From the NCBI RefSeq assembly GCF_000931445.1, contig NZ_CP010849.1, positions 7,068,001 to 7,132,000 of the forward strand: 64,000 nucleotides of DNA, in the 5' to 3' direction. Below are positions 17,238 to 25,732 of the stretch, piece by piece. Made by a program: the position numbers and the translations under genes. This DNA comes from Streptomyces cyaneogriseus subsp. noncyanogenus. GTDB taxonomy: Bacteria; Actinomycetota; Actinomycetes; Streptomycetales; Streptomycetaceae. Within the stretch, counting starts at the first letter, position 1; each line of letters begins with the position of its first letter. The notes under the pieces are model-generated. The model was not told the DNA's origin and made no database searches. It was given only the letters and a program-made list of their open reading frames with translations.

Positions 17238-17944
17238 GCGGCGTGATCGTCACCGGGCCTCCGAAGGCCGACCCGAAGGACGTCGAGGCGCTCGCCGGGT
17301 ACGGCGTCGCCACCGTGCACGAGGCGATGGGCCGCACCGGGCTGCTCGGCAGCCGGCTGCGCCCCGTCCAGCGGGACACGCGGATCGCGGGCACCGCGGT
17401 GACCGTGCTGTCCTGGCCCGGCGACAACCTCATGATCCACGCCGCCGTCGAGCAGTGCGGCGAGGGCGACGTCCTGGTCGTCACCACCACCTCGCCCTCC
17501 ACCGACGGCATGTTCGGCGAGCTGTTCGCCACCGCCCTCCAGCGGCGCGGCGTGCGCGGCTTGGTCATCGACGCGGGCGTCCGGGACACCGCCGAACTGC
17601 GCGCCATGGGCTTCCCGGTCTGGGCGGCCGCCGTGTCGGCGCAGGGCACCGTCAAGGCCACCGGCGGCTCGGTCAACGTCCCCGTGGTGATCGGCGGGCA
17701 GGTCGTCCGCCCCGGCGACGTCGTCCTCGCCGACGACGACGGCGTGGTGGTCGTCCCGCGCGAGCGGGCCCGGCGGGCCGCCGAGGCGTCCGAGGCCCGC
17801 GAGCGCAAGGAGGCCGCCACCCGTGCCGCCTTCCTCCAGGGCCAACTGGGCCTGGACCGTTACGGGTTGCGCGAGAGGCTAGCGGAGCTGGGCGTGACGT
17901 ACCAGACCTGGGAGACGTACAGCCGCGACGGGGAGCGGCCGTGA
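17234..17944 (+). CDS. RraA-fold 4-carboxy-4-hydroxy-2-oxoadipate aldolase (GalC-like)
   Basis: 236 residues from ATG 17234, overlapping the PIG-L stop by 4 bases. RraA/HMG-CHA aldolase family: conserved ATVHEAMGRTGLL at the N-terminus, GELFATALQRRGVRGLVIDA and the metal-binding stretch RD near GVRDTAEL, then VVRPGDVVLADDDGVVVVP. The aldolase splits 4-carboxy-4-hydroxy-2-oxoadipate to pyruvate and oxaloacetate. Flanking GalB- and GalD-like genes support this over the RNase E-inhibitor role of true RraA. Its stop overlaps the tautomerase start (GTGA). Confidence 0.85.
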   Translation: MSGVIVTGPPKADPKDVEALAGYGVATVHEAMGRTGLLGSRLRPVQRDTRIAGTAVTVLSWPGDNLMIHAAVEQCGEGDVLVVTTTSPSTDGMFGELFATALQRRGVRGLVIDAGVRDTAELRAMGFPVWAAAVSAQGTVKATGGSVNVPVVIGGQVVRPGDVVLADDDGVVVVPRERARRAAEASEARERKEAATRAAFLQGQLGLDRYGLRERLAELGVTYQTWETYSRDGERP

Positions 17945-19068
17945 CCGGGCCCGCGGAGGTGCGCTGCATGCTCATGCGCGGCGGCACCTCCAAGGGCGCC
18001 TACTTCCTGGCCGGGGACCTGCCCGCCGACCCGGCCGCCCGCGACGGGCTGCTGTTGCGGATCATGGGCAGCCCCGACCCGCGCCAGATCGACGGCCTGG
18101 GCGGGGCCCACCCGCTGACCAGCAAGGTCGCGGTGGTCTCCGCCTCGGCCGACCCCAAGGCCGATGTCGACTACCTCTTCCTGCAAGTCGGCGTCGAGCG
18201 CCCCGAGGTGACCGACCGCCAGAACTGCGGCAACCTCCTCGCCGGCGTCGGCCCTTTCGCCGTCGAACGCGGACTGGTGGCGGCCGGGGACGGCGAGACC
18301 TCCGTACGCATCCGCATGCGCAACACCGGGGAACTCGCCGTCGCGACCTTCCCCACCCCCGGCGGACGCGTCGACTACACCGGCTCCGCGGAGATCTCGG
18401 GCGTGCCGGGCACGGCCGCCGCGGTCGTCATCGAGTTCCCGCCCGGCAGCGGACCCCTGCTGCCCACCGGAAGGGCCCGGGACACCGTCGTCGGGACGGA
18501 GGTGACCTGCGTCGACAACGGGATGCCGACCGTGCTGATCCCCGCCCGCTCCCTGGAGGTCACCGGCTACGAGGACCCCCGGGACCTGGAGGAGGACACC
18601 GCCCTGGCCGACCGCCTTCGGGAGATCCGTCTGGAGGCCGGCCGGCTGATGGGCCTCGGCGACGTCGAGAACGCCACCGTCCCCAAACTCAGCCTGCTGG
18701 CGCCGCCCCGGCACGGCGGCGCGGTCACCACCCGCACCTTCATCCCGGTGCGCTGCCACACCTCCATCGGCGTCCTGGGCGCCGCCAGCGTGGCGGCCGG
18801 GCTGCTCGTCCCCCGGGGGGTGGGTGAGGGGATCGCCCGGCTCCCCGCACCCGGCGACCGCGTCCGCGTCGAACATCCCACCGGCTTCCTGGAGGTCGAG
18901 ACCTCCGTCGACCCCGGATCCGGCGACACCCCGCCCACCGTCCGCCGCACCGCCGTCGTGCGCACCGCACGGAAGATCTTCGACGGCACCGTCTTCCCCC
19001 GGTCGGCCGGGACGGCACCGACCCCCGCACAACCCTCTGGAGACAACGATGACTCCGCCACTCGGTGA
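17941..19068 (+). CDS. PrpF-family 4-oxalomesaconate tautomerase (GalD-like)
   Basis: 375 residues from GTG 17941, overlapping the aldolase stop. PrpF/diaminopimelate-epimerase-like fold. The N-terminal CMLMRGGTSKGAYF is the PrpF signature; NCGNLLAGVGPFAVERG carries the first active-site Cys, and VRCHTSIGVLGAASVA lies where the second-half active site is expected. In the gallate pathway GalD converts the keto form of 4-oxalomesaconate to its enol. Its last 20 bases overlap the start of the dioxygenase gene. Confidence 0.85.
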   Translation: MTGPAEVRCMLMRGGTSKGAYFLAGDLPADPAARDGLLLRIMGSPDPRQIDGLGGAHPLTSKVAVVSASADPKADVDYLFLQVGVERPEVTDRQNCGNLLAGVGPFAVERGLVAAGDGETSVRIRMRNTGELAVATFPTPGGRVDYTGSAEISGVPGTAAAVVIEFPPGSGPLLPTGRARDTVVGTEVTCVDNGMPTVLIPARSLEVTGYEDPRDLEEDTALADRLREIRLEAGRLMGLGDVENATVPKLSLLAPPRHGGAVTTRTFIPVRCHTSIGVLGAASVAAGLLVPRGVGEGIARLPAPGDRVRVEHPTGFLEVETSVDPGSGDTPPTVRRTAVVRTARKIFDGTVFPRSAGTAPTPAQPSGDNDDSATR

Positions 19069-19999
19069 CATCGCCCACATCGGCCACGCCCAGTTGTTCA
19101 CACCAGACCTGGACGCGTCCGTCGCCTTCTTCACCGACTACCTGGGCCTGACCGTCAACGGCAGCCAGGGCCACAGCGTCCACCTGCGCACCTACGACGA
19201 CTACGAGCACCACAGCCTGGTGCTCACCGCCCGCGCCGAACCCGGCCTCGGCCGGCTCGCCCTGCGCACCTCCAGCGAGGAGGCCCTCCGACGCCGCGTG
19301 GCGGCCCTGGAGGAGGCGGGCCGCGCGGGCCGGTGGGTCGAGGACGAGCCGGGCATCGGCAAGCTCTACGTCACCACCGACCCCGACGGGCACGAGCACG
19401 CCCTGTACTGGGAGAGCGAGCACTACCGGGCCCCCGACCAACTGCGGCCCGCGCTGAAGAACCAGCCGCAGGCCAGACCCAACCGCGGCGTGGGCGTGCG
19501 CCGTCTGGACCACGTCAACTTCCTCGCCGCCGACGTGCTCGCCAACGCCGAGTTCCAGGAACACCTCCTGGGCGCCCGGCCGACCGAGCAGATCCGGCTG
19601 GACAGCGGGAGGATCGCCGCCCGCTGGCTGACCTTCACCGACAAGTCCTACGACGTCGTCTACACCGAGGACTGGACCGGCTCCTCGGGCCGCCTGCACC
19701 ACATCGCCTTCGCGGCCGACACCCGCGAGGACATCCTGCGCGCCGCCGACCTCGCCATCGACACCGGCGTGTTCATCGAGACCGGCCCGCACAAGCACGC
19801 CATCCAGCAGACGTTCTTCCTGTACGTCTACGAGCCGGGCGGCAACCGCATCGAGCTGTGCAACCCGCTCACCCGGCTGGTGCTGGCCCCCGACTGGCCG
19901 CTGATCACCTGGACCGAGGCCGAGCGCGCCAAGGGCCAGGCATGGGGCCTGAAGACCATCGAGTCCTTCCACACCCACGGCACACCGCCGGTGGCCTGA
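19049..19999 (+). CDS. type I (VOC-fold) extradiol dioxygenase, catechol 2,3-dioxygenase-like
   Basis: 316 residues, two VOC modules. The facial triad of the catalytic second module is intact: His155 (RRLDHVNFLA), His217 or 218 (RLHHIAFAAD) and Glu269 (GNRIEL), positions matching XylE His153/His214/Glu265. The late motif HAIQQTFFLYVYEPGG is also typical. It would cleave a catecholic ring next to the diol. ATG 19049 lies inside the end of the tautomerase gene, so the four genes form one operon. Known gallate dioxygenases feeding GalB/C/D are of the unrelated LigAB type, so the substrate here is an open question. Confidence 0.88.
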   Translation: MTPPLGDIAHIGHAQLFTPDLDASVAFFTDYLGLTVNGSQGHSVHLRTYDDYEHHSLVLTARAEPGLGRLALRTSSEEALRRRVAALEEAGRAGRWVEDEPGIGKLYVTTDPDGHEHALYWESEHYRAPDQLRPALKNQPQARPNRGVGVRRLDHVNFLAADVLANAEFQEHLLGARPTEQIRLDSGRIAARWLTFTDKSYDVVYTEDWTGSSGRLHHIAFAADTREDILRAADLAIDTGVFIETGPHKHAIQQTFFLYVYEPGGNRIELCNPLTRLVLAPDWPLITWTEAERAKGQAWGLKTIESFHTHGTPPVA

Positions 20000-20118
20000 C
20001 GACAGTCGGAAACAGGGGGTGGGCCGCGCACGCCCATGCGCCGCCCGCCCCTTCCGCGCACGCGGACGCGTACCCCGGCGCGGGGAGGGGCACATGTGCG
20101 CGCCTTGATTGTCGATGA

Positions 20119-20164
20119 GATTGTTGACAAAACCGTTGACTCTCCCGGGGCGGGTCCCTAGCGT
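20119..20164 (+). promoter_or_regulatory. promoter and GntR-type operator before the aromatic-acid MFS gene
   Basis: ATTGTTGACAA at 20120-20130 repeats the core of the palindrome before gntR. Just downstream lie TTGACT (20136-20141) and, 17 bp on, TAGCGT (20159-20164). The rest of the 309-bp gap between the dioxygenase and MFS genes (20000-20308) shows no gene. Co-regulation by the GntR protein is inferred from the shared core. Confidence 0.65.
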
Positions 20165-20308
20165 CTAGCGCATCACCGGGCCGAGCCGCACGAGCCGCGC
20201 GGGCCCGGTCTCTCCCCCCTCCCGAGCTCCCGGCTCCCGCTCGCCGAGCGGGGGGACCCCGACCTGATCCCCTCCAGGGAACGCCTCCTGGACGAGAGGA
20301 AAACAACG

Positions 20309-21625
20309 ATGTCCTCCTCCCCCGCCCCGGTCGCCCGTGGCAGCAGACTGGCCGTTCTGGTCGTCCTCCTGTGCTGGACCGCCGTGCTCTTCGACGGCCT
20401 GGACATGTTCGTCTACGGCTCGGTACTGCCTCACATGCTGGAGCAGAAGGCCCTAGGGATCACCTCGGGCCAGGCCGGCGACCTCGGCTCCTACGCCACC
20501 TTCGGCATGCTGGTCGGCGCGCTGGCCGCGGGGACGGTCGCCGACCGGATCGGGCGCAAGAAGCTGATGATCGCCTGCGTCGCCCTCTTCTCGCTCGCCT
20601 CGGGGCTGTGCGCGGTCGCGAACGGCGTCGCCGTCTTCGGCCTCGGCCGGACCCTGGCCGGCATCGGACTCGGCGGCCTGCTGCCCACCGCGATCAGCAT
20701 GGTCTCCGACTACGCCCCGCGCGGCCGCGGCGCCCTCACCATCGGCCTGCTGATGACCGCCCACCACGCGGGCGGCATCCTCTCCGCCTACGTGGCCCTG
20801 TGGGTCGTCGAACCCCTCGGCTGGCGCGCCGCTTTCTGGGTCTGCGTCGTCCCGCTGCTCTTCGTGCCCGTCCTCGCCAAGGCCCTGCCCGAGTCGCTGA
20901 GCTTCCTGGTCGCCCGGGGCCGCACCGAGCAGGCCCGCGCGCTGGCCGCCCGCTACGACGTCGAACCGCCCCCCGCCCCGTCCGGCCGCCCCGCCGGCGG
21001 CGACCTGCTCGACCTGTTCCGCGGCGGGGCGTGGATCCAGACCCTGCTGTACTGGCTGGCCTCCTTCGGCGGCCTGCTCCTCGTCTACGGTGTCGCCACC
21101 TGGCTGCCGACCCTGATGCGCAGCGAGGGTTACGAGCTCGGCTCCGCGCTGACCTTCGTCGTCCTGTTCAACCTCGGCGGCATCGTCGGCATGCTCGTCG
21201 CCGGCCGCGCCTCCGACAGGTTCGGCGCCCCGCGCATCTCGGCGATCTGGTTCGCGCTGACCGCCGCCGGGGTGTTCCTGCTCAGCGTCCGCATGCCGCT
21301 GACGCTGACCTTCACCGTCGTCTTCCTCACCGGCGTCTTCCTCAACAGCGCCCAGACCATGATCTACGCGACCGTGTCGATCCGCTCCGCTCCGGCCCAC
21401 CGCGCCACCGCCGTGGGCTGGACCTCCGGGATGGGCCGCTTCGGCGCCGTGTTCGGCCCGTGGCTGGGCGGTCAGTTGCTCGCCGCGGACAAGGGCGACT
21501 GGGGCTTCACCGCCTTCGCACTCGCCGGAGTGTCCTCGACGGTCTTCATCGGCATCGCCGCGCTGCGCGGCGCGAAGCGGCCGGCCGCCGGCTCGCCCGA
21601 GGGAAAGCTGCTCGGGGCCCACTGA
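20309..21625 (+). CDS. MFS transporter of the aromatic acid:H+ symporter type
   Basis: 438 residues with about 12 hydrophobic segments. AAHS-family markers: DGLDMFVYGSVLPHML in helix 1 (conserved Asp in DGxD) and the loop 2-3 motif GTVADRIGRKKLMI. Members import 4-hydroxybenzoate, protocatechuate or gallate (PcaK/GalT). ATG 20309 is preceded by GAGAGGAAA. It follows the meta-cleavage operon and shares an operator core with gntR, so it most likely brings in the ring substrate. Confidence 0.85.
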   Translation: MSSSPAPVARGSRLAVLVVLLCWTAVLFDGLDMFVYGSVLPHMLEQKALGITSGQAGDLGSYATFGMLVGALAAGTVADRIGRKKLMIACVALFSLASGLCAVANGVAVFGLGRTLAGIGLGGLLPTAISMVSDYAPRGRGALTIGLLMTAHHAGGILSAYVALWVVEPLGWRAAFWVCVVPLLFVPVLAKALPESLSFLVARGRTEQARALAARYDVEPPPAPSGRPAGGDLLDLFRGGAWIQTLLYWLASFGGLLLVYGVATWLPTLMRSEGYELGSALTFVVLFNLGGIVGMLVAGRASDRFGAPRISAIWFALTAAGVFLLSVRMPLTLTFTVVFLTGVFLNSAQTMIYATVSIRSAPAHRATAVGWTSGMGRFGAVFGPWLGGQLLAADKGDWGFTAFALAGVSSTVFIGIAALRGAKRPAAGSPEGKLLGAH

Positions 21626-21645
21626 GCGCGGCACCCGAGGGCCGT

Positions 21646-21676
21646 CACCGCCCCGCCCGGCCGGGGCGGGGCGGTG
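21646..21676. terminator. bidirectional stem-loop terminator
   Basis: A perfect 13-bp GC-rich stem, CACCGCCCCGCCC (21646-21658) with GGGCGGGGCGGTG (21664-21676), encloses a 5-nt loop between the stops of the convergent MFS and BASS genes. No T-run follows, as is usual in Streptomyces. Confidence 0.75.
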
Positions 21677-21708
21677 GCCGCGTGACGCATTCGGTCCCGC
21701 GCGTCCCG

Positions 21709-22704
21709 TCAGCGCGCCCGGCGCGACAGCCAGGCGGCCGTCAGAGCGCCGGAGATGTTGTGCCAGACGGAGAACACCGCGGCCGGCAGCGCCGCCAGCG
21801 GGCTGAAGTGGGCGGTGGCCAGCGAGGCCGCGAGCCCGGAGTTCTGCATGCCCACCTCGAACGCCATGGCCCGGCTCGCCGGTTCGCCGAGCCGGGCGAT
21901 CCGCCCCGCGCCGTACCCCAGCGCCAGACCCAGTCCGTTGTGCAGCACCACGGCGACGAAGACCAGCCCGGCGGCCGACTTGATGGCGTCGGCGCTGCCC
22001 GCCACCACCACGGCCACGATCACGGCGATCGTCAGCGCGGACAGCCAGGGCAGCACCGGCAGCGCCCGCTGCACCCACCGGCCCGCGAGGAGCCGTACGA
22101 CGAGACCCGCGAACACCGGCAGCAGCACCGTCTTGAGGATGTCGGTGAGCATCGAACCGGCGTCGACCGGGAGGTACTCGCCGGCCAGCAGCAGCGTCAG
22201 CGGCGGGGTGACCAGCGGCGCGAGGAGCGTGGAGACGGTGGCCACGGAGACGGACAGGGCGACGTCGCCGCGCGCCAGATACGTCACCACGTTGGAGGCG
22301 GTGCCGCTGGGGGCGCAGCCGACGAGGATCACCCCGGCGGCGAGCTGCGGCGGGAGCTGGAGCAGATGGGCGACGGCCCAGCCCAGGCCCGGCATGATGA
22401 CGTAGTGCGCGACCAGCCCGAGGGCCACCGCCCAGGGCCGCGCGGCGACGTGGCGGAAGTCCTGCGGGGTCATGGTGACGCCCATGCAGAACATCACGAC
22501 ACCCAGCAGGTACGGCACGGCCTCGCTCCCGCCGGAGAAGCTGCCCGGCAGCAGCAGCCCCAGGGCGCCGGCCGCGAGGACGAGGAGGGGGAAGACGGTG
22601 ACGGCGCGCCGCGCGGAGCGGTCGCCGGAGCCGTCGGTACCACGGTGTTCGACTTGTTCGGTTCGCACCGTGCGAGGTAACGCCTGGTCAGGGGCGTGAC
22701 GCAA
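21709..22704 (-). CDS. bile acid:sodium symporter (BASS) family transporter
   Basis: 331 residues, nine to ten hydrophobic segments. BASS motifs: VMFCMGVTMTPQDF, and the sodium-site crossover region GVILVGCAPSGTASNVVTYLA, with EVGMQNSGLAASLA in the second half. Bacterial members move organic acids such as pantoate or pyruvate as well as bile acids. The start is uncertain: TTG 22704 gives a 30-residue hydrophilic leader, while GTG 22668 lacks a clear ribosome site. It may have nothing to do with the neighbouring aromatic locus. Confidence 0.82.
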   Translation of the reverse strand: MRHAPDQALPRTVRTEQVEHRGTDGSGDRSARRAVTVFPLLVLAAGALGLLLPGSFSGGSEAVPYLLGVVMFCMGVTMTPQDFRHVAARPWAVALGLVAHYVIMPGLGWAVAHLLQLPPQLAAGVILVGCAPSGTASNVVTYLARGDVALSVSVATVSTLLAPLVTPPLTLLLAGEYLPVDAGSMLTDILKTVLLPVFAGLVVRLLAGRWVQRALPVLPWLSALTIAVIVAVVVAGSADAIKSAAGLVFVAVVLHNGLGLALGYGAGRIARLGEPASRAMAFEVGMQNSGLAASLATAHFSPLAALPAAVFSVWHNISGALTAAWLSRRAR

Positions 22705-23027
22705 GGCCGTCTCGCGATGCGATCACCGGTCGGGCGGCACCCGGTGCCCCACCGCGCCGCACGCGGCCCGGCGGCCGGGGCCGGTCGGCCGCAGCCCATC
22801 CGGCCCTGGGCGGACAGGCGTTCCACCGTCTTCCCGGTCCCCGTCAAGGTTCCGGGTCACATGCCCCGACGCCCCAGGGGGGCGCCGCCGTGGGCGCGGA
22901 ACGGGCCGCACGGGGCGTGCCGGCCGCTCCGGAGAGGAGGCGCGGCCGGCACCGTACCGGCAGGTCATCGGCATGAGGTAGGCTTTGACCTGCGTTGATC
23001 ACGCGGTTCGCCGCGCGGGAGACGCAT
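22705..23027. other. gene-free gap upstream of tRNA-Pro
   Basis: 323 bases with no credible coding sequence. TAGGCT at 22979-22984 could be the -10 of the tRNA promoter, but no good -35 is seen. Nothing else is evident. Confidence 0.5.
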
Positions 23028-23101
<74 letters not shown>

Positions 23102-23120
23102 CTTTGCGAAGTCACCATCG

Positions 23121-23152
23121 GGGCCGGTTTCGGAGAAGTCCGAAACCGGCCC
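23121..23152 (+). terminator. terminator of tRNA-Pro
   Basis: Perfect 13-bp stem GGGCCGGTTTCGG (23121-23133) with CCGAAACCGGCCC (23140-23152) and a 6-nt loop, 20 bases after the tRNA. Confidence 0.85.
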
Positions 23153-23234
23153 TCGATCATTCGTGGGGACCAGTGGGGGACCGGCGCTCCTTGACCGGCG
23201 TCAGCGGGTGACGACGGTCGGGCTCGGGAGCCTG

Positions 23235-23834
23235 TCAGCCGTTGCGGTGCCGGTCCAGGATTCCCTCGACGGTCCTCATCAGCCGATTTCCCGCCTGATC
23301 GATGCTTCCGTTCTGCGTGCTGACCTGCGCGCCTTCGAGTACGAAGGTGATCTCGGCCGCGGCCTGCTCGGGATCGTGCAGCCCGGCATCGGCGCACATG
23401 CCGACCAGTCTGCGGGTCTGGTGGGCCTTGTGCTTCTCGATCACTTGCCGTGCGGGATGGGAGCGGTCGGGCAGCTCGGCGAGGGAGTTGATGAACGGGC
23501 AGCCCCGGTGTGAGATCGCCGGCAATCCCTCGGCGATGAAGCGGGCCAGGCCGAGGATCTGCTCCCTGGGCCGGCCGGGGTGTTCGGCCTCGGCCCGGTC
23601 GAAGGCCGCCTGGTAGTCGGCGGCGACGATCCGCAGCCACTCGGCGACCAGCGCGTCCTTGGTTTCGAAGTGCCGGTAGATCGCCATTTTGGTGGTCTCG
23701 GCCTTCTCGGCGATCGCCTGGACGCTGACCCGCCGGATCCCCTCGCTCTGGAAGAGCTCTTCCGCTGCATCGAGGATGCGCTCACGAGGCGGCAGTTTCG
23801 CCACCCTGCTCGGCCTTCCGGCGGTCGATGCCAT
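23235..23834 (-). CDS. TetR-family transcriptional regulator
   Basis: 199 residues. The N-terminal HTH is clear: RERILDAAEELFQSEGIRRV, then IAEKAETTKMAIYRHFETKD. The C-terminal ligand domain is of the TetR_C type common in Streptomyces. ATG 23834 follows GGAGAAG. It is divergent from an amidase gene, and a 16-bp inverted repeat lies between (23905-23940), so it probably represses itself and the amidase. Confidence 0.9.
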   Translation of the reverse strand: MASTAGRPSRVAKLPPRERILDAAEELFQSEGIRRVSVQAIAEKAETTKMAIYRHFETKDALVAEWLRIVAADYQAAFDRAEAEHPGRPREQILGLARFIAEGLPAISHRGCPFINSLAELPDRSHPARQVIEKHKAHQTRRLVGMCADAGLHDPEQAAAEITFVLEGAQVSTQNGSIDQAGNRLMRTVEGILDRHRNG

Positions 23835-23904
23835 GACTTCTCCGTGACGTCCGGTCCGGTGTGGGCCCCCACATCCACCGCTACGGTACCAGTCCGTTCC
23901 ATGC

Positions 23905-23940
23905 GATACCGTTGAGTCTCATCCGAGACCCAACGGTATC
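23905..23940. promoter_or_regulatory. TetR operator candidate between tetR and the amidase
   Basis: Inverted repeat with 16-bp arms, GATACCGTTGAGTCTC (23905-23920) and GAGACCCAACGGTATC (23925-23940), one mismatch, 4-bp spacer ATCC. Typical of a TetR site in a divergent gap. Confidence 0.75.
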
Positions 23941-23962
23941 GTTCCACCTGCTGGGAGTGACG

Positions 23963-25414
23963 GTGAGAATTTCCGAGTACGTGAGCTTCGACGCGGTCGG
24001 GCTCGCTGAGCTGGTTGCCAACGGCGAGGTGACCCCCGCCGAAGTGGAAACAGCCGCACGCGAGGCCGCGCAAGCGGTCAATCCGCGGATCAACGCCATC
24101 GTGGAGACATGGCCGGCCGACGACGCGCCCAGCCCCGGCAGCACACCGCTGGCCGGGGTCCCGTTTCTGATCAAGGACATCGCTGTCGCCATGGCCGGGA
24201 GGCGAATGGAGCTGGGCAGCCGTCTCGCACTCGGCAACGTCGCCGGAGCCGACTCCTCCCTGATGCGGCGCTTGCGCCGGGCCGGCCTCGTGACGTTCGG
24301 GCGGACCGTGACACCGGAGATGGCCTACAGCATCACGACGGAACCACTGCTGTACGGCGCGACCCGCAACCCGTGGGACCTGGAGCGGAGCGCGGGCGGA
24401 TCCAGCGGGGGAGCGGGCGCGGCTGTCGCTGCCGGTGTGGTCCCGATCGCACACGCCACCGACGCCGCCGGCTCGCTGCGCATCCCCGCCGCCTACAACG
24501 GCCTCTTCGGACTGAAGCCCACCCGTGGCCGGGTCTCCATGGGCCCCGGCGCCGACGAGGTCTTCAACGGCCTGGCCGTGCACGGCAGTGTCAGCCGCAC
24601 GGTACGCGACAGCGCGGCGCTGCTCGACCGGATCCGCGGCCCGGAACCGGGCGACCCCTACTTCGCCCAGCAGCCGTCCCGGCCGTACGCCCAGGAAGTC
24701 ACCCGCCCCCCGGGTCCGCTGCGGATCGGTGTCCTCGCCCAGGCGTGGGGCGGACGCCGCACCACCCCACCCGTGGCCGACGCGCTCTCTCGCACCGTGC
24801 GTCTACTCGAATCCCTCGGCCACCGGGTGGAGGAGGCCGAGGTCGGCCTCGGCGTCGACTGGGAGGAGTTCGTCCTGGCCAACGCCCGCCTGATGACGGC
24901 GAATCTGACGGCCCAGATCGACGAACTGGCTGCCGCCTTCGGCCGGCCCGTCGACTCCTCGACCCTCGAGCCGGCCACTCTTGCCGGCTACCGCTACGGA
25001 CAGCGGGTCAGCGGCGCTCAGTTCGTCGCCGCTCTCGCGATCCGGAACCGGGTCGCTCGAAGCCTGGCACGGTACTTCGACGCCCACGACATGCTGCTCA
25101 CCCCCACTCTGCCGGAACTGCCCGTGCCCCTGGGCACCTACGCCGAGGGCGCAGCGGCGCTGGACGGCCACGGCTGGATCGACTGCATCAACGACCGCTC
25201 ACCGTTCACCATGGCCTTCAACGTGGCGGGCCTGCCCGCCATGTCCGTGCCCGTGACGGCAGACGCCGAGACGGGGCTTCCGATCGGTATGCAGTTCGCC
25301 GCCGGTTACGGACTCGAAGGCCGCCTCTTCCGCCTCGCCGGACAACTCGAACAGGCGAGTCCCTGGTCGGGCCGGACTCCCGTGGTGTGGGCAGGGAGTC
25401 CCGCCGGTCCCTGA
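23963..25414 (+). CDS. amidase-signature family hydrolase
   Basis: 483 residues from GTG 23963 (GGGAG 5 bases upstream; GTG 23957 is an alternative). The Ser-cisSer-Lys triad of the amidase signature is in place: Lys in PFLIKDIAVA (about residue 72), cis-Ser in AGGSSGGAGA and the nucleophilic Ser in TDAAGSLRIPA. Length and the C-terminal NVAGLPAMSVPV match the family. It hydrolyses an amide, possibly a nylon-oligomer-like or xenobiotic amide; the substrate is unknown. Regulation by the divergent TetR is inferred. Confidence 0.88.
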   Translation: MRISEYVSFDAVGLAELVANGEVTPAEVETAAREAAQAVNPRINAIVETWPADDAPSPGSTPLAGVPFLIKDIAVAMAGRRMELGSRLALGNVAGADSSLMRRLRRAGLVTFGRTVTPEMAYSITTEPLLYGATRNPWDLERSAGGSSGGAGAAVAAGVVPIAHATDAAGSLRIPAAYNGLFGLKPTRGRVSMGPGADEVFNGLAVHGSVSRTVRDSAALLDRIRGPEPGDPYFAQQPSRPYAQEVTRPPGPLRIGVLAQAWGGRRTTPPVADALSRTVRLLESLGHRVEEAEVGLGVDWEEFVLANARLMTANLTAQIDELAAAFGRPVDSSTLEPATLAGYRYGQRVSGAQFVAALAIRNRVARSLARYFDAHDMLLTPTLPELPVPLGTYAEGAAALDGHGWIDCINDRSPFTMAFNVAGLPAMSVPVTADAETGLPIGMQFAAGYGLEGRLFRLAGQLEQASPWSGRTPVVWAGSPAGP

Positions 25415-25732
25415 GAAGCGCTCCTGATGGGCCGGGAGCCCTCGGGCGAGGACCATGCACCGGGCGACTGGGGCGATCAGGTCGTGCATGTCGGCCCGGG
25501 CTCCCGGTGCCCCCGGCCGGACCCGACCTTGTTTCTGACAAAAGAAACGCTACGTTGCCTTCATTGACTCAGAAATGTACTCGTTGCATGTATTCGCCAT
25601 AAGGGCAGGTAACGGGAGGTGGGCCATCGCAATACCTCTGGGATGAAAGCAACAGCCTGGCAAATCGTTCGTTGCAATGGATCGGGAGTGAAAGCTATGC
25701 TGTGAATATCACGGCCATCGAAGGAGACCGCC
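25415..25732. other. AT-richer gap with promoter-like elements
   Basis: 318 bases without a credible gene, lower in GC than its surroundings. A small inverted repeat GTTTCT...AGAAAC (25531-25548) overlaps a promoter-like pair TTGTTT (25529-25534) and TACGTT (25551-25556). TTGACT occurs at 25564-25569. AAGGAG (about 25721) is the ribosome site for the downstream gene. The repeat may be an operator for the MarR-like regulator. Confidence 0.45.

Noticed and set aside
17234..17944. RNase E inhibitor RraA
   Set aside because: Same fold, but the operon context is that of the pyruvate/oxaloacetate-forming aldolase.
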